This document shows, piece after piece, positions 1-7,719 of a stretch of DNA of 15,436 nt (positions are counted from its first letter, which is position 1; the number at the start of each line of letters is the position of its first letter). The notes below the pieces were generated by a model. It had not been told where the DNA came from and made no database searches. It was given only the letters and a program-made list of their open reading frames with translations. The translations under genes were made by a program, and so were the position numbers. This DNA comes from JBPRGG01 sp051418075. GTDB lineage: Bacteria; Bacteroidota; Bacteroidia; Cytophagales; Cyclobacteriaceae. The stretch is taken from the NCBI GenBank assembly GCA_051418075.1, contig JBPRGG010000015.1:1-15436 (forward strand), read 5' to 3'.

Positions 1-8
1 TGTCTTGT

Positions 9-178
9 TCCTAGTGTGTTAATTACTAAATTAATTCACTAGTTTCACCCTTCTTTTTCCTTTATACTGCGTTAAAATTTTCAACCGTAACGCTGCTATG
101 CTCTCAAATTTTGCCTTGTCTAAAGAAAAAATAATAGCAAAAATTTAGTAAACCAATTTAATAATTAACACACTAGGA
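9..178. repeat. MITE-like element with imperfect terminal inverted repeats
   Basis: Positions 9-36 and 151-178 form an inverted repeat of about 28 bp with three mismatched pairs. The shared core of the arms is CCTAGTGTGTTAATTA. The interior is about 114 bp and has no gene, although on the minus strand a stretch of about 34 codons is open without a start codon. The size, the terminal inverted repeats and the lack of an ORF fit a non-autonomous transposon relic or a large intergenic hairpin. No clear target-site duplication is visible. The rest of the 1-328 spacer is AT-rich leader for the gene at 329, with no promoter I can place. Confidence 0.55.
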
Positions 179-328
179 CAAACTTTCAGAAGGAAAAGCA
201 AATTTTTTTTTAACATTCTTACCGGTTTTGATCATAAATGGTGCGTAAGCTATCAAACACAAAATTATATGGTGTAGGGGTAACCTTTCACCATCTTTTG
301 AAATATTAAACCAAAACCTTAGAATAAT

Positions 329-1027
329 ATGAAATTTTACTTTACCTGCTTTTGTTTATTTATCTTTTGTTTCAATGAAGTATCAGCCAGTCAGCATTTC
401 CTTTTTCCCAAACCTAAAAAACCCAAACCCAACTTCAACCGGTTGGTAAATGCCACTGGACAAAGGTTTATAATCCTAAGGGCCGGCCTGGGATTATGGT
501 ATCAGTCTCATCAACCAGGAATGATGTCTCATCAGAACCCCTGGGACGTTCAATTGGAATATGGTTCCGGTGGCGGACCTTTAAGTTACATTGGTGGGTA
601 TAACTTCCATACCACCTTTGCCCAGGACATTTATTTGCTTAAACCCAGTATGGCTTACCTGGGCCTGAAGTATACTCCTTCATTACCTAAATTGCCTCAA
701 TGGATCAATCCCTACCTGGCTGGCGGCCTGGCAGCCTGGCAGACCATCTTAACCGACGAAAATTATGATGGCATTATTAATTACCAGCATAAAGTGGAAA
801 AGGACCAGGGTATAGCCGGATTTATACAAGCCGGGGTGGATTTCAATTACAGAAAATTTGTATTTGGTCCCCAGGTGACCACTTTCATAGCCCAGAATGG
901 ATCCTATCTGGCCGGAACATTTGAAAAACAGGCCATTAACCCCGGATATTATTACCTGGGAATCCATTTAGGTTACCGATTCTCCCTGAAAAGAACCGGC
1001 CGTATTGCTTGTCCAAGCTATTATTAA
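329..1027 (+). CDS. Secreted, probable outer-membrane beta-barrel protein of unknown family
   Basis: The protein has 232 residues. Residues 1-20 are a hydrophobic signal peptide with a likely signal peptidase I site after Val-Ser-Ala. A Lys/Pro-rich stretch at 27-35 follows. From about residue 46 the chain alternates aromatic and small residues with Gly-rich turns, as in a small outer-membrane barrel, with strand-like segments near 46-58, 80-92, 103-115, 125-135, 160-172 and 205-218. It does not end in the usual terminal Phe; about ten residues follow the last strand-like segment. The start is the first ATG that includes the signal peptide; the leader is A-rich with no Shine-Dalgarno sequence. 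The stop is 23 bp before the downstream lipoprotein start, so the two are probably co-transcribed. I do not recognise the family; the barrel call is inferred from sequence character. Confidence 0.85.
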   Translation: MKFYFTCFCLFIFCFNEVSASQHFLFPKPKKPKPNFNRLVNATGQRFIILRAGLGLWYQSHQPGMMSHQNPWDVQLEYGSGGGPLSYIGGYNFHTTFAQDIYLLKPSMAYLGLKYTPSLPKLPQWINPYLAGGLAAWQTILTDENYDGIINYQHKVEKDQGIAGFIQAGVDFNYRKFVFGPQVTTFIAQNGSYLAGTFEKQAINPGYYYLGIHLGYRFSLKRTGRIACPSYY

Positions 1028-1050
1028 TCTAATCCGAAAAACCACAAATC

Positions 1051-3219
1051 ATGAAAAAAATACAATACTTTATCCATCTTTTATTGATCCTGGCGATCGT
1101 GTTGCTAGTCAGTCAATGTACTACTGAAGAAATAACTCCGGTAGATATTTTTGAACCGGAAGATCCGGAAGAGATCCTGAATGAAGGCCAGGATCAGGCT
1201 TTACCTATAGAAGATATTTGCAACGGCAACCGGTTGTTTGTTAATCAGGATCGGCTTAATATCCATGACCTGGGATATAAAATTAAGGGCACAATATTTT
1301 CTGATTCAGACCTGGGGCCTATTGCTGTGACCAATGGAGAATTTGACCTGATCCGGGATAGCGAAGGTAAGATCACGTCATTTCAGGGATATGGTACAGC
1401 CCAACTGCCCAAGGCAGGCTTCCTGAATGATGCCCTGGTCATGGCAGACATCTTTGGTGCCCAGACCAGGTATGCTTCGGAAGCGTTGTTTAATGAAGAA
1501 CAGGGCGGTAACTTACGTCTGCCTTTCAATCAAAATTCCTGCTTTTTTCAGTTTACCCTGGATCCTTATCCTGATTTCGGACAGGATGAAGTAGGAGGAC
1601 TGGCCATGATAAAAAACACCATGCTGGATTATAATCAGCTTTATTACGATCCGGCTGATCCTGCCATTTTCTTTGATGGTCAGATGGTACAGGTCAAAGG
1701 AAAGGTGACACCCCAGGCTTCCTCCAAAAACGGGGAACCCAAAAGGTATAGAAGTAAGAAAAGTTCTATTAAATATGCCCTGGAGGATATCCGGGTAGGA
1801 TTGTCAGCTGGTGAAAGGTTTGAGTTCCGGCCTTTGACTTTCAGCCAGGAACTGGAGCAAACTGTAGGGGGAACCAATTTTCAAAGTTTTGGAGCAGGTT
1901 TATATATGTCGGGAAAAATATCTTTGATAAAGTACCCATTGTTTGTAGAAGGTGAAAATTTAGTGACCAGTCCCGAGGGAATATTGAATGTATTTGAAAA
2001 TGGATTTGATGAAGGGTATTACCACAGAGGCTTTAACGGAAAGATCTATTTCGGTCATAAATTGCTTAACTTCTTACCCCTGGACCTGGAAATCGAACTG
2101 GCCCGCGGAACTTTACAGGAAAGAGTCACTGCCCAGGAGTCTTTCCTTCGGTTTGCCGGAGAATATGAAATGGATACCAAAGATTTTCTCACCCGGGTTA
2201 TTGGTGCCAATGCGGCCAGTTATTTCCCTTCTTTATCTCGCAATGGACAGATGTATGTGAATATTGGAACAGCCTTAACTGACTGGGAATACTATATGAT
2301 GAACCAGTTCCAATTGGATATAGCCGGGCTTACCACCGCCACCTTATCCCGGCAGTATTTTCATTTTACCCCGGATCGCTTTGCCATGGGCACCATGATG
2401 GAACTGCCTTTTGGACTGGGACTGGCCGAGCTAAATGGAGAGTTGAACAGCGATGGCAGTTTTTTACTGGAAGGAAATGTAGAAGGAAACATTCCTTTTG
2501 GCAACGATGTGGCTTTAACCGGAAATCTGAACCTGACAGTATCCAACCAGGGAGCATTTGTAGAAGGAGCCATTCGTTTGCCTGGTAGTTTAGCTGCCCT
2601 TGCAGTGAAGGGGCAGATCACAGATGAGGGCATTTTACTGGAAGGTGAAGGAGAAGTGAGGATCAAATTTGCCGATGAAGCTACTTTATTGGCCTATCTG
2701 AAAGTAAAAGCTTCTACCCGGGAAGGTGTATTTGTAGAAGGGCTGCTGGATACTCCTCTACAGGTAGCTAAAGTAGTGGTGAAGGGTGAAGTTTCAGGCA
2801 GAGGGATGATGCTGGAAGGTCTGATAAAGGGCAAGCTTGATTTTGGCGTGACCAAGTTACAGTCCGACCTTTCCTTAAAGGCTTCCACCTGGGGTGGTGC
2901 CAGGTTAAGTGGTATGATTGATGTACCTTTGGTCATCATTGGAGGTAACATTTCTGTAAGCGGGGAGATTTTATCACCTACCAGATTTAAGCTGACCGGT
3001 AGCACCAGTGCCTTCCTTGATTTTAAAGTAGCCAGCACTACAGCCAAGGTACATTTCGGCTTCTCACAAAGTGAAATCGACATCGGGGCTTCAGCCGAAT
3101 TCTGCCTGGATCCTATTGGATGTGAAAGTTTTGGCATATTGTTTAATCCCAATTGGGGTACAGGTAAGGTGAAAATTTGTGTTGATTTCCCGGATCCGGT
3201 GGGAGAAAAATGTATATAG
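1051..3219 (+). CDS. Large lipoprotein with alternating beta-repeat domain
   Basis: The protein has 722 residues. A hydrophobic signal segment ends in Val-Ser-Gln-Cys, so Cys23 is the likely lipidated residue, followed by a strongly acidic linker (about 27-55). Residues 56-460 are a mixed region of unknown fold. From 469 to about 650 a G-x-x-(L/V)-E-G type motif recurs, with motif glycines at 469, 501, 527, 559, 585, 616 and about 645, spaced 32, 26, 32, 26, 31 and 29 residues. This predicts stacked beta-hairpins or a solenoid or barrel-like sheet. The tail holds four cysteines (685, 691, 710, 721) that could form two disulfides in the periplasm or outside the cell. It is probably transcribed with the small secreted protein 23 bp upstream and ends just before a strong terminator. 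The function is unknown; a surface or structural envelope lipoprotein is a reasonable guess. Confidence 0.9.
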   Translation: MKKIQYFIHLLLILAIVLLVSQCTTEEITPVDIFEPEDPEEILNEGQDQALPIEDICNGNRLFVNQDRLNIHDLGYKIKGTIFSDSDLGPIAVTNGEFDLIRDSEGKITSFQGYGTAQLPKAGFLNDALVMADIFGAQTRYASEALFNEEQGGNLRLPFNQNSCFFQFTLDPYPDFGQDEVGGLAMIKNTMLDYNQLYYDPADPAIFFDGQMVQVKGKVTPQASSKNGEPKRYRSKKSSIKYALEDIRVGLSAGERFEFRPLTFSQELEQTVGGTNFQSFGAGLYMSGKISLIKYPLFVEGENLVTSPEGILNVFENGFDEGYYHRGFNGKIYFGHKLLNFLPLDLEIELARGTLQERVTAQESFLRFAGEYEMDTKDFLTRVIGANAASYFPSLSRNGQMYVNIGTALTDWEYYMMNQFQLDIAGLTTATLSRQYFHFTPDRFAMGTMMELPFGLGLAELNGELNSDGSFLLEGNVEGNIPFGNDVALTGNLNLTVSNQGAFVEGAIRLPGSLAALAVKGQITDEGILLEGEGEVRIKFADEATLLAYLKVKASTREGVFVEGLLDTPLQVAKVVVKGEVSGRGMMLEGLIKGKLDFGVTKLQSDLSLKASTWGGARLSGMIDVPLVIIGGNISVSGEILSPTRFKLTGSTSAFLDFKVASTTAKVHFGFSQSEIDIGASAEFCLDPIGCESFGILFNPNWGTGKVKICVDFPDPVGEKCI

Positions 3220-3230
3220 ACACAGGAAAA

Positions 3231-3263
3231 AGAAAGGCTTAATTCATTTTAAGCCTTTCTTTT
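3231..3263. terminator. Bidirectional intrinsic terminator between convergent genes
   Basis: A perfect 12-bp stem (AGAAAGGCTTAA at 3231-3242 with TTAAGCCTTTCT at 3249-3260) encloses a 6-nt loop. It is followed by TTTT on the plus strand and preceded by an A-run (3227-3231) that supplies a U-tract on the minus strand. It lies 11 bp after the stop of the lipoprotein gene and 12 bp after the stop of the convergent gene at 3276, so it can serve both. Confidence 0.85.
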
Positions 3264-3275
3264 ATAAGCCTCAAT

Positions 3276-4235
3276 CTATTCCTCCACCCATTTTAATTTG
3301 GCAATTCTTATCCCTTGCAAGTCAGGCATCAAAGCAGCAATATACCACTGATCCCGGTGCTTAAAGATTTCAGGAGCAGCTACTTTTAATCGGGCTGCCA
3401 AATACTGATCATCATCCTTGCCAAAATCTGTTAAATCACGGGAACGATATATCCGGGTCAGTTGGTTATTCTGCAGAGTATCTGCTTTTCCCTTACCATA
3501 GGATTGGGTACGGAACAGGTAATGATAACCCTGCAGATCGGGAATGACAAAGGGGCATTCTGACTTCCAGAATTCGTAGCCGGCTTCTCCTCCCCAGGAA
3601 ACGGTGGAGGGTTCACTCCACTGGAACAGGTTTGCCGAGGTTCTCATGTAGATCTTTCCCGTATCTTCCGGGTTTGCCACATAATAGCACATCCACTGAT
3701 CATTCTGACGGATCACCATAGGATCACGGGTCATTTTTTGATTTCCAAATAAGGCCGGCGAACCGTTCCTCAGGTAACGGTCAAAAGACTTTCCGTCTGA
3801 GGAAGTAGCCAGGCATATACGGTTCCAGTCCCCGTAAAACATCAGGAAAGAATCCTTTAGTTGGATCACATAGGGGGCCTGCAAACCATTTAAAGCCTCC
3901 CCCAGAGTTGTATCCGAGGTCATGACGATACCTTTGGCCAGCCAGTGACTATCGGTGAGGTTTTCACCTTCCCACCTGTGAAACAAGCGTGTATTTCCCG
4001 GAGCTTTTGTTTTCCTGATGCAAGACCACAATTGCCAGCTGCCATCTTTAGCTGGCCAGATGCCAAAATCTACCGGTTCTTGACCATCTGAGGTAAAATC
4101 ACCCAAATCAGGGTTTCCAGCCACCTGCCACCAGTCTCCATCAATTTCAGGTTGCAGGGCCAATATTTCAGGTTGACTTGAGGTGCATTGCCAGCTTAGA
4201 AAAGCCAGGATTAAGAAGAATAAAAACAATTTCAT
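3276..4235 (-). CDS. Lipoprotein, five-bladed beta-propeller glycosidase-like (GH32/GH43-type)
   Basis: The protein has 319 residues. The signal segment ends at Cys17 (Leu-Ser-Trp-Gln-Cys), a loose lipobox of the kind accepted in Bacteroidota, so it is probably a surface or periplasmic lipoprotein. The body is rich in Trp/Tyr strand motifs recurring every 50-60 residues, as in five-bladed propellers. A Thr-Arg-Asp-Pro motif (Asp171) and a Lys-Ser-Glu-Cys-Pro motif (Glu226) appear in the order and spacing of the RDP and EC motifs of clan GH-J (GH32/GH68). There Asp stabilises the transition state and Glu is the acid/base. The expected N-terminal nucleophile motif WMNDPNG is absent; Asp57 (Pro-Val-Asp-Phe-Gly) is the best candidate. 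It may be a fructan- or arabinan-type hydrolase or a diverged non-catalytic relative. It lies 119 bp downstream of a same-strand gene. Confidence 0.8.
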   Translation of the reverse strand: MKLFLFFLILAFLSWQCTSSQPEILALQPEIDGDWWQVAGNPDLGDFTSDGQEPVDFGIWPAKDGSWQLWSCIRKTKAPGNTRLFHRWEGENLTDSHWLAKGIVMTSDTTLGEALNGLQAPYVIQLKDSFLMFYGDWNRICLATSSDGKSFDRYLRNGSPALFGNQKMTRDPMVIRQNDQWMCYYVANPEDTGKIYMRTSANLFQWSEPSTVSWGGEAGYEFWKSECPFVIPDLQGYHYLFRTQSYGKGKADTLQNNQLTRIYRSRDLTDFGKDDDQYLAARLKVAAPEIFKHRDQWYIAALMPDLQGIRIAKLKWVEE

Positions 4236-4348
4236 ATCTGGTGAGGATTTAATGAATGATTTAGGTTTATTTAACAGCTCCTTTTTTGCCTAAATTTATA
4301 GGAATTATTTCAATAGTAAAATAGCATGTGGTTCAGGATCTGTTTAAT

Positions 4349-4373
4349 TTTAGGCTAAAACCGGTAGCCTAAA
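4349..4373 (-). terminator. Candidate hairpin overlapping the stop of the DUF4421-like gene
   Basis: An 8-bp perfect stem (TTTAGGCT at 4349-4356 with AGCCTAAA at 4366-4373) with a 9-nt loop covers the stop codon of the minus-strand gene. On that strand it is followed by ATTAAAC, not a clean U-run. It could be a weak terminator or an mRNA 3'-end stabiliser before the downstream glycosidase-like gene. Confidence 0.4.
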
Positions 4374-5335
4374 GCCAGTTTTAACTTTACCACATCCAAT
4401 CTGCTATTCAGACTATTTTCATGACTATTTATAAACCTTTGGTTAAAGAAGGAGGCGTTAACATAAAGGTCAGGTCCGTTATAGCCAAAAGCCAGACGGG
4501 TATTCAAATGGTACATCAATTGACCATGCCCTGATGGTTTGTACCATTTTTCAGCTTCAGCATCCATCAATTGCAAACCTATACCCGGCCCCAGACCGGC
4601 AAAAATGAATAGATCAAATGGTAGAACAAAAATGTGTTGATAGCTGGCAGAAAATCCGGTATTGATGGTATTTCTTTTTCGGATGTAGGTCATATTTAGG
4701 TCCTGCTGCATACTTCCTGGTAAATAGGAGGTATCAGCTTTCAGATTCAAAACAGCAAAAAAGAACCCCAGGCCAAATGAACCGGCACTTTGCTTTTGTT
4801 TTTGGATGCCGTTGAAACCAGCGGCCAGGGATATTCTGTCATGGTTGAACATGTATTGGTAGGTTATTCCAACATTCAGGGTTTCCAGATCCCTGATGAA
4901 TGCATTTTTAGACTGATGGGTGTCAAATCCTCCATATTTTTGTAAATGATAAGTTATAAAATGAGCTTGGACGATTAAATTTCCCTGCAGATCAAACCGG
5001 TCTGATGGCTTTTCTTTTTCCAGGTTCAGGTTGATACCCAGATCGAGCAATAGGGTATAATAAGAAACTCCCACTCCAACAGCAGTAACATTGTTGGGTA
5101 AAAATGTGGTAGAAACACCGGTAAGCGGATCTGAAAACTTAAGTTGCTGAGTTTTTATGATACTGTAGGCTCTGATGGACCATTTTTTTTCATAGTTGGT
5201 GACATAAGCTGAATCTGCATCACCTATTAAAAATTCCGGAACCTGGGCAGATCCTACCAGTGGAAAAATGACAAAAAGCCATGACAGTTTCAGGCATGAA
5301 AAAAAACTTCTTTTATTAAAAAACAGATGGTTCAT
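4355..5335 (-). CDS. DUF4421-like outer-membrane protein
   Basis: The protein has 326 residues. The first 30 form a long signal peptide with basic residues at 8-9, a hydrophobic core, and a likely cut after Gly-Ser-Ala before Gln31. The mature start has an Asp-Ser-Ala-Tyr-Val...Tyr-Glu-Lys pattern, then a region reading as Trp-Ser-Ile-Arg-x-Tyr...Lys, then Leu-Pro-Asn-Asn and Gly-Val-Gly-Val-Ser-Tyr-Tyr. This resembles my recollection of DUF4421, a Bacteroidota family of unknown role. The remainder is alternating beta-strand character with Gly-rich turns and ends in Leu-Gly-Tyr-Arg-Phe, a typical C-terminal barrel signal. It therefore likely inserts in the outer membrane. It is transcribed away from mscS across a 345-bp spacer. 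The family assignment is from memory of motifs and not checked by search. Confidence 0.85.
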   Translation of the reverse strand: MNHLFFNKRSFFSCLKLSWLFVIFPLVGSAQVPEFLIGDADSAYVTNYEKKWSIRAYSIIKTQQLKFSDPLTGVSTTFLPNNVTAVGVGVSYYTLLLDLGINLNLEKEKPSDRFDLQGNLIVQAHFITYHLQKYGGFDTHQSKNAFIRDLETLNVGITYQYMFNHDRISLAAGFNGIQKQKQSAGSFGLGFFFAVLNLKADTSYLPGSMQQDLNMTYIRKRNTINTGFSASYQHIFVLPFDLFIFAGLGPGIGLQLMDAEAEKWYKPSGHGQLMYHLNTRLAFGYNGPDLYVNASFFNQRFINSHENSLNSRLDVVKLKLALGYRF

Positions 5336-5680
5336 TTACCTATCAACTGCATATTTAAGCATATCGTTATGAGAGAAGGATGTAAAGAGATAAAAGTTCA
5401 TCAGCAGATTATATTATGCGTCAATTTTTAAACAAATTCTAAGATATACGGTTTCTGTATAAATAAAAATTAACCAGCTTCTTATATATTAATAGTTTGC
5501 TTTCTGTCATGATATCCAAAAATAAAGTTGATCAGAAGTTCTTCTTGTAATGGGAGGCAAAGAATATATGAAAGTTATAATTTGATAAGCATGAAGATTC
5601 AGGAGTACTTTCCTTTGACTTCATTTCAATAAGTAGATGCTGAAGATGTAAATTAATTTAAACCAAACCCATAATACAAC
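5336..5680. other. 345-bp divergent intergenic region
   Basis: This AT-rich spacer separates the minus-strand DUF4421-like gene from the plus-strand mscS gene and must hold promoters for both. Several TTTG strings occur, but I could not place a convincing TTG / TAnnTTTG pair with good spacing. No ORF with protein-like composition, RNA gene or strong hairpin was seen. Confidence 0.5.
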
Positions 5681-6544
5681 ATGCAAGATTTTCAAAATTA
5701 CCTGGATACAGCAGTAGAGTATGCCATGCTGTACCTGCCCCGCGTAGTTTTAGCTATTCTATTTTTGATCGTTGGTATCTGGTTGATCAAAAGTATTGGT
5801 AAAAGATTTAAGTCTACCATGAAGAAAAAAGACCTTGATCCATCTCTGGTACCTTTTCTTTCCGGTATTTTCAAATTTGTCCTTTATACGCTTCTAATTA
5901 TTAGTGTGGCTTCAATGGTAGGAATTGCTACCACATCTTTTGTGGCTGTACTTGGTGCTGCAGGATTGGCTATAGGTTTAGCCTTACAAGGCAGCCTTTC
6001 CAATTTCGCCGGTGGGGTTATGATACTGATCATGCGTCCTTTTAAAGTGGGAGAAGTTATAGAAGCCCAGGGGGTAATTGCTTTGGTCACAGAGATCATG
6101 ATTTTTCATACCAAATTAAAGACTTATGACAATAAGATCATTATTTTGCCCAATGGACCTCTTTACAATGATAAAATTATCAATTATTCTGAAGAACCCA
6201 CCCGGCTGGTGGAATGGCATTTTGGTATCGGATATCAGGACGATATAGATAAAGCCAGAGACATTATTCAGAAAGAGGTTTTTGAATCAGATGACCGGAT
6301 CCTGAATGCGGCTAATCCATATATCAATATCAGTGAACTGGGCGACAGTGCAGTGATATTCCGGGTAAGGGCAGAAGTAAATCAGGCAGATTACTGGAAT
6401 GTGTTTTTCCATAAGAATGAAGCTGTTAAAAAGGCATTTGATGCTGCGGGAGTCAGTATCCCATTCCCTCAGCGAGATGTGCATCTTTATTCCAATACAT
6501 CCGGTAATGGTGTTTCTTCAGAGTTAAAAAATGTAGGATCCTGA
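5681..6544 (+). CDS. mscS: Small-conductance mechanosensitive channel, MscS type
   Basis: The protein has 287 residues, about the length of Escherichia coli MscS (286). Three membrane helices are visible near 17-37, 64-82 and 86-118. The third carries the hallmark pore sequence with Gly-Leu-Ala-Ile-Gly-Leu-Ala-Leu-Gln-Gly. By alignment with E. coli, Leu96 and Leu100 correspond to the hydrophobic gate leucines (105 and 109) and Gly104 to the hinge glycine (113). The beta domain follows (Arg-Pro-Phe-Lys-Val-Gly-Glu-Val-Ile), with Leu-Pro-Asn-Gly near 156-159, and the C-terminal alpha/beta domain ends in Ile-Pro-Phe-Pro-Gln (260-264). It is expected to form a heptameric inner-membrane channel that releases solutes on hypo-osmotic shock. 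The stop is 16 bp before the DUF3078 gene, suggesting an operon. The leader is A-rich with no Shine-Dalgarno sequence. Confidence 0.96.
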   Translation: MQDFQNYLDTAVEYAMLYLPRVVLAILFLIVGIWLIKSIGKRFKSTMKKKDLDPSLVPFLSGIFKFVLYTLLIISVASMVGIATTSFVAVLGAAGLAIGLALQGSLSNFAGGVMILIMRPFKVGEVIEAQGVIALVTEIMIFHTKLKTYDNKIIILPNGPLYNDKIINYSEEPTRLVEWHFGIGYQDDIDKARDIIQKEVFESDDRILNAANPYINISELGDSAVIFRVRAEVNQADYWNVFFHKNEAVKKAFDAAGVSIPFPQRDVHLYSNTSGNGVSSELKNVGS

Positions 6545-6560
6545 TTTTTAAATCATTTTT

Positions 6561-7442
6561 ATGAAATATTTTTTCAGTGTGCTAGCCATATTGTTTGTAT
6601 GGCAGGCACAGGCTCAGGAAGAGTTGGTTTCCGGGGATTCAGCCTGGAGTTACGCTTTAAAAACCGGTATAAATTTCAATCAAACAGCTTTTAGTGACAA
6701 TTGGGCCGGGGGGGGTGTGGGATCACTGGCCCTGAGTTCCTATTTTTTTGGTACTACCTTATATCAAAAAGAAAAGGTCACCTGGCGCAATGAATTACAG
6801 TTACAATATGGTATTATAAATGCCCAGGACCAGGATACCAGGAAAACTGTGGATCGTATATTTTTTGATTCTAAATTCGGATATAAACTCAGTGAATTCT
6901 GGAATTTGTATTCTTCACTTAGTTTTCTTACCCAGTTTGCTCCGGGGTATCAGTTTGAAGATGATACCCGAAATCAAATATCAGATTTTATGGCCCCGGC
7001 TTTTATCACTTCTTCCTGGGGCTTCGAATATGTTCCCAGTGACTGGTTTTGGCTAAGAATTGGACCTTTCTCTCCCCGTATCACTATCGTGACAGACCAG
7101 GATTTGTATCTTAGTATTCCGGAAAACTATGGGGTGCCTATAGGGGAAACGGTAAGGTATGAATGGCTGGCTTATCAAATGACCGCAGAATTGGATAAAG
7201 ATCTTAATGACAACCTCAATATTAAAGCCAGGTATAATCTTTTTGCCAATTATGAGTCGTTAAGCCTGGATAAGATTGATCATTTCTTGGAGGTGCTGGC
7301 CACTTCGCAGGTCACCCGGTTTATAGATGTCACTTTAGGCCTCAATTTGATCTATGACTTTGATCAGGACCAGGATGTACAGCTCAGCCAGCTTTTTGGG
7401 GTAGGACTGCTTTATAAGGTGGGAAACCTGAAGGAAGATTAG
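6561..7442 (+). CDS. DUF3078 family outer-membrane protein
   Basis: The protein has 293 residues. The signal peptide covers residues 1-19 with a likely cut at Ala-Gln-Ala before Gln19. The mature protein shows the DUF3078 pattern: Asn-Gln-Thr-Ala-Phe-Ser-Asp-Asn-Trp-Ala-Gly-Gly-Gly (40-52), then Tyr-x-Lys...Trp-Arg-Asn-Glu-Leu-Gln-Leu-Gln-Tyr-Gly (69-84). Aspartate-rich loops and amphipathic strands of a predicted barrel follow. The family is widespread in Bacteroidota and its function is unknown. It starts 16 bp after mscS and is probably co-transcribed, which would link an inner-membrane osmotic valve with an outer-membrane barrel. The conserved triple glycine is encoded in part by a run of eight G bases (6708-6715), the only such tract noticed in this window. 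No strong terminator was seen downstream. Confidence 0.93.
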   Translation: MKYFFSVLAILFVWQAQAQEELVSGDSAWSYALKTGINFNQTAFSDNWAGGGVGSLALSSYFFGTTLYQKEKVTWRNELQLQYGIINAQDQDTRKTVDRIFFDSKFGYKLSEFWNLYSSLSFLTQFAPGYQFEDDTRNQISDFMAPAFITSSWGFEYVPSDWFWLRIGPFSPRITIVTDQDLYLSIPENYGVPIGETVRYEWLAYQMTAELDKDLNDNLNIKARYNLFANYESLSLDKIDHFLEVLATSQVTRFIDVTLGLNLIYDFDQDQDVQLSQLFGVGLLYKVGNLKED

Positions 7443-7719
7443 GATTGTAAAAACAAGGTGGTCAGCATGTTAAGTGTACATACAACTGCTTTTACTGTTA
7501 CATTGATCTAAGCATTATTTTTAAAGGGAGGATAAGTAGTAATCCAGGTATATCAGGATAAAAATATGAAAGTAAATCACAAACTTTTAACCTTAATAAA
7601 TCAGGAATATTATTGCTATTTAATAATCCAGTCAATGTAACCTTTTCCTTAGCCAAGGTTTTATGGGATAGGGCATATCTAAAAAATTTAGCCATAACTA
7701 TTTAATAATTGGTGGCTTA

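Noticed and set aside
2694..3152. A 152-codon minus-strand frame inside the repeat lipoprotein gene
   Set aside because: It is antisense to a well-supported gene and its Ser/Pro/Leu-rich composition is typical of a shadow frame.
7497..7641. 10-bp inverted repeat GTTACATTGA / TCAATGTAAC about 125 bp apart, with a weak AACCTT/AAGGTT hairpin at its right side
   Set aside because: Similarity does not extend past 10 bp and the hairpin lacks a U-tract, so neither a mobile element nor a terminator is supported.
7498..7695. A 65-codon minus-strand frame just downstream of the porin-like gene
   Set aside because: The C-terminal half reads like untranslated AT-rich DNA (Leu/Ile runs) and no family is evident; kept out as unsupported despite lying only 24 bp after the upstream stop.
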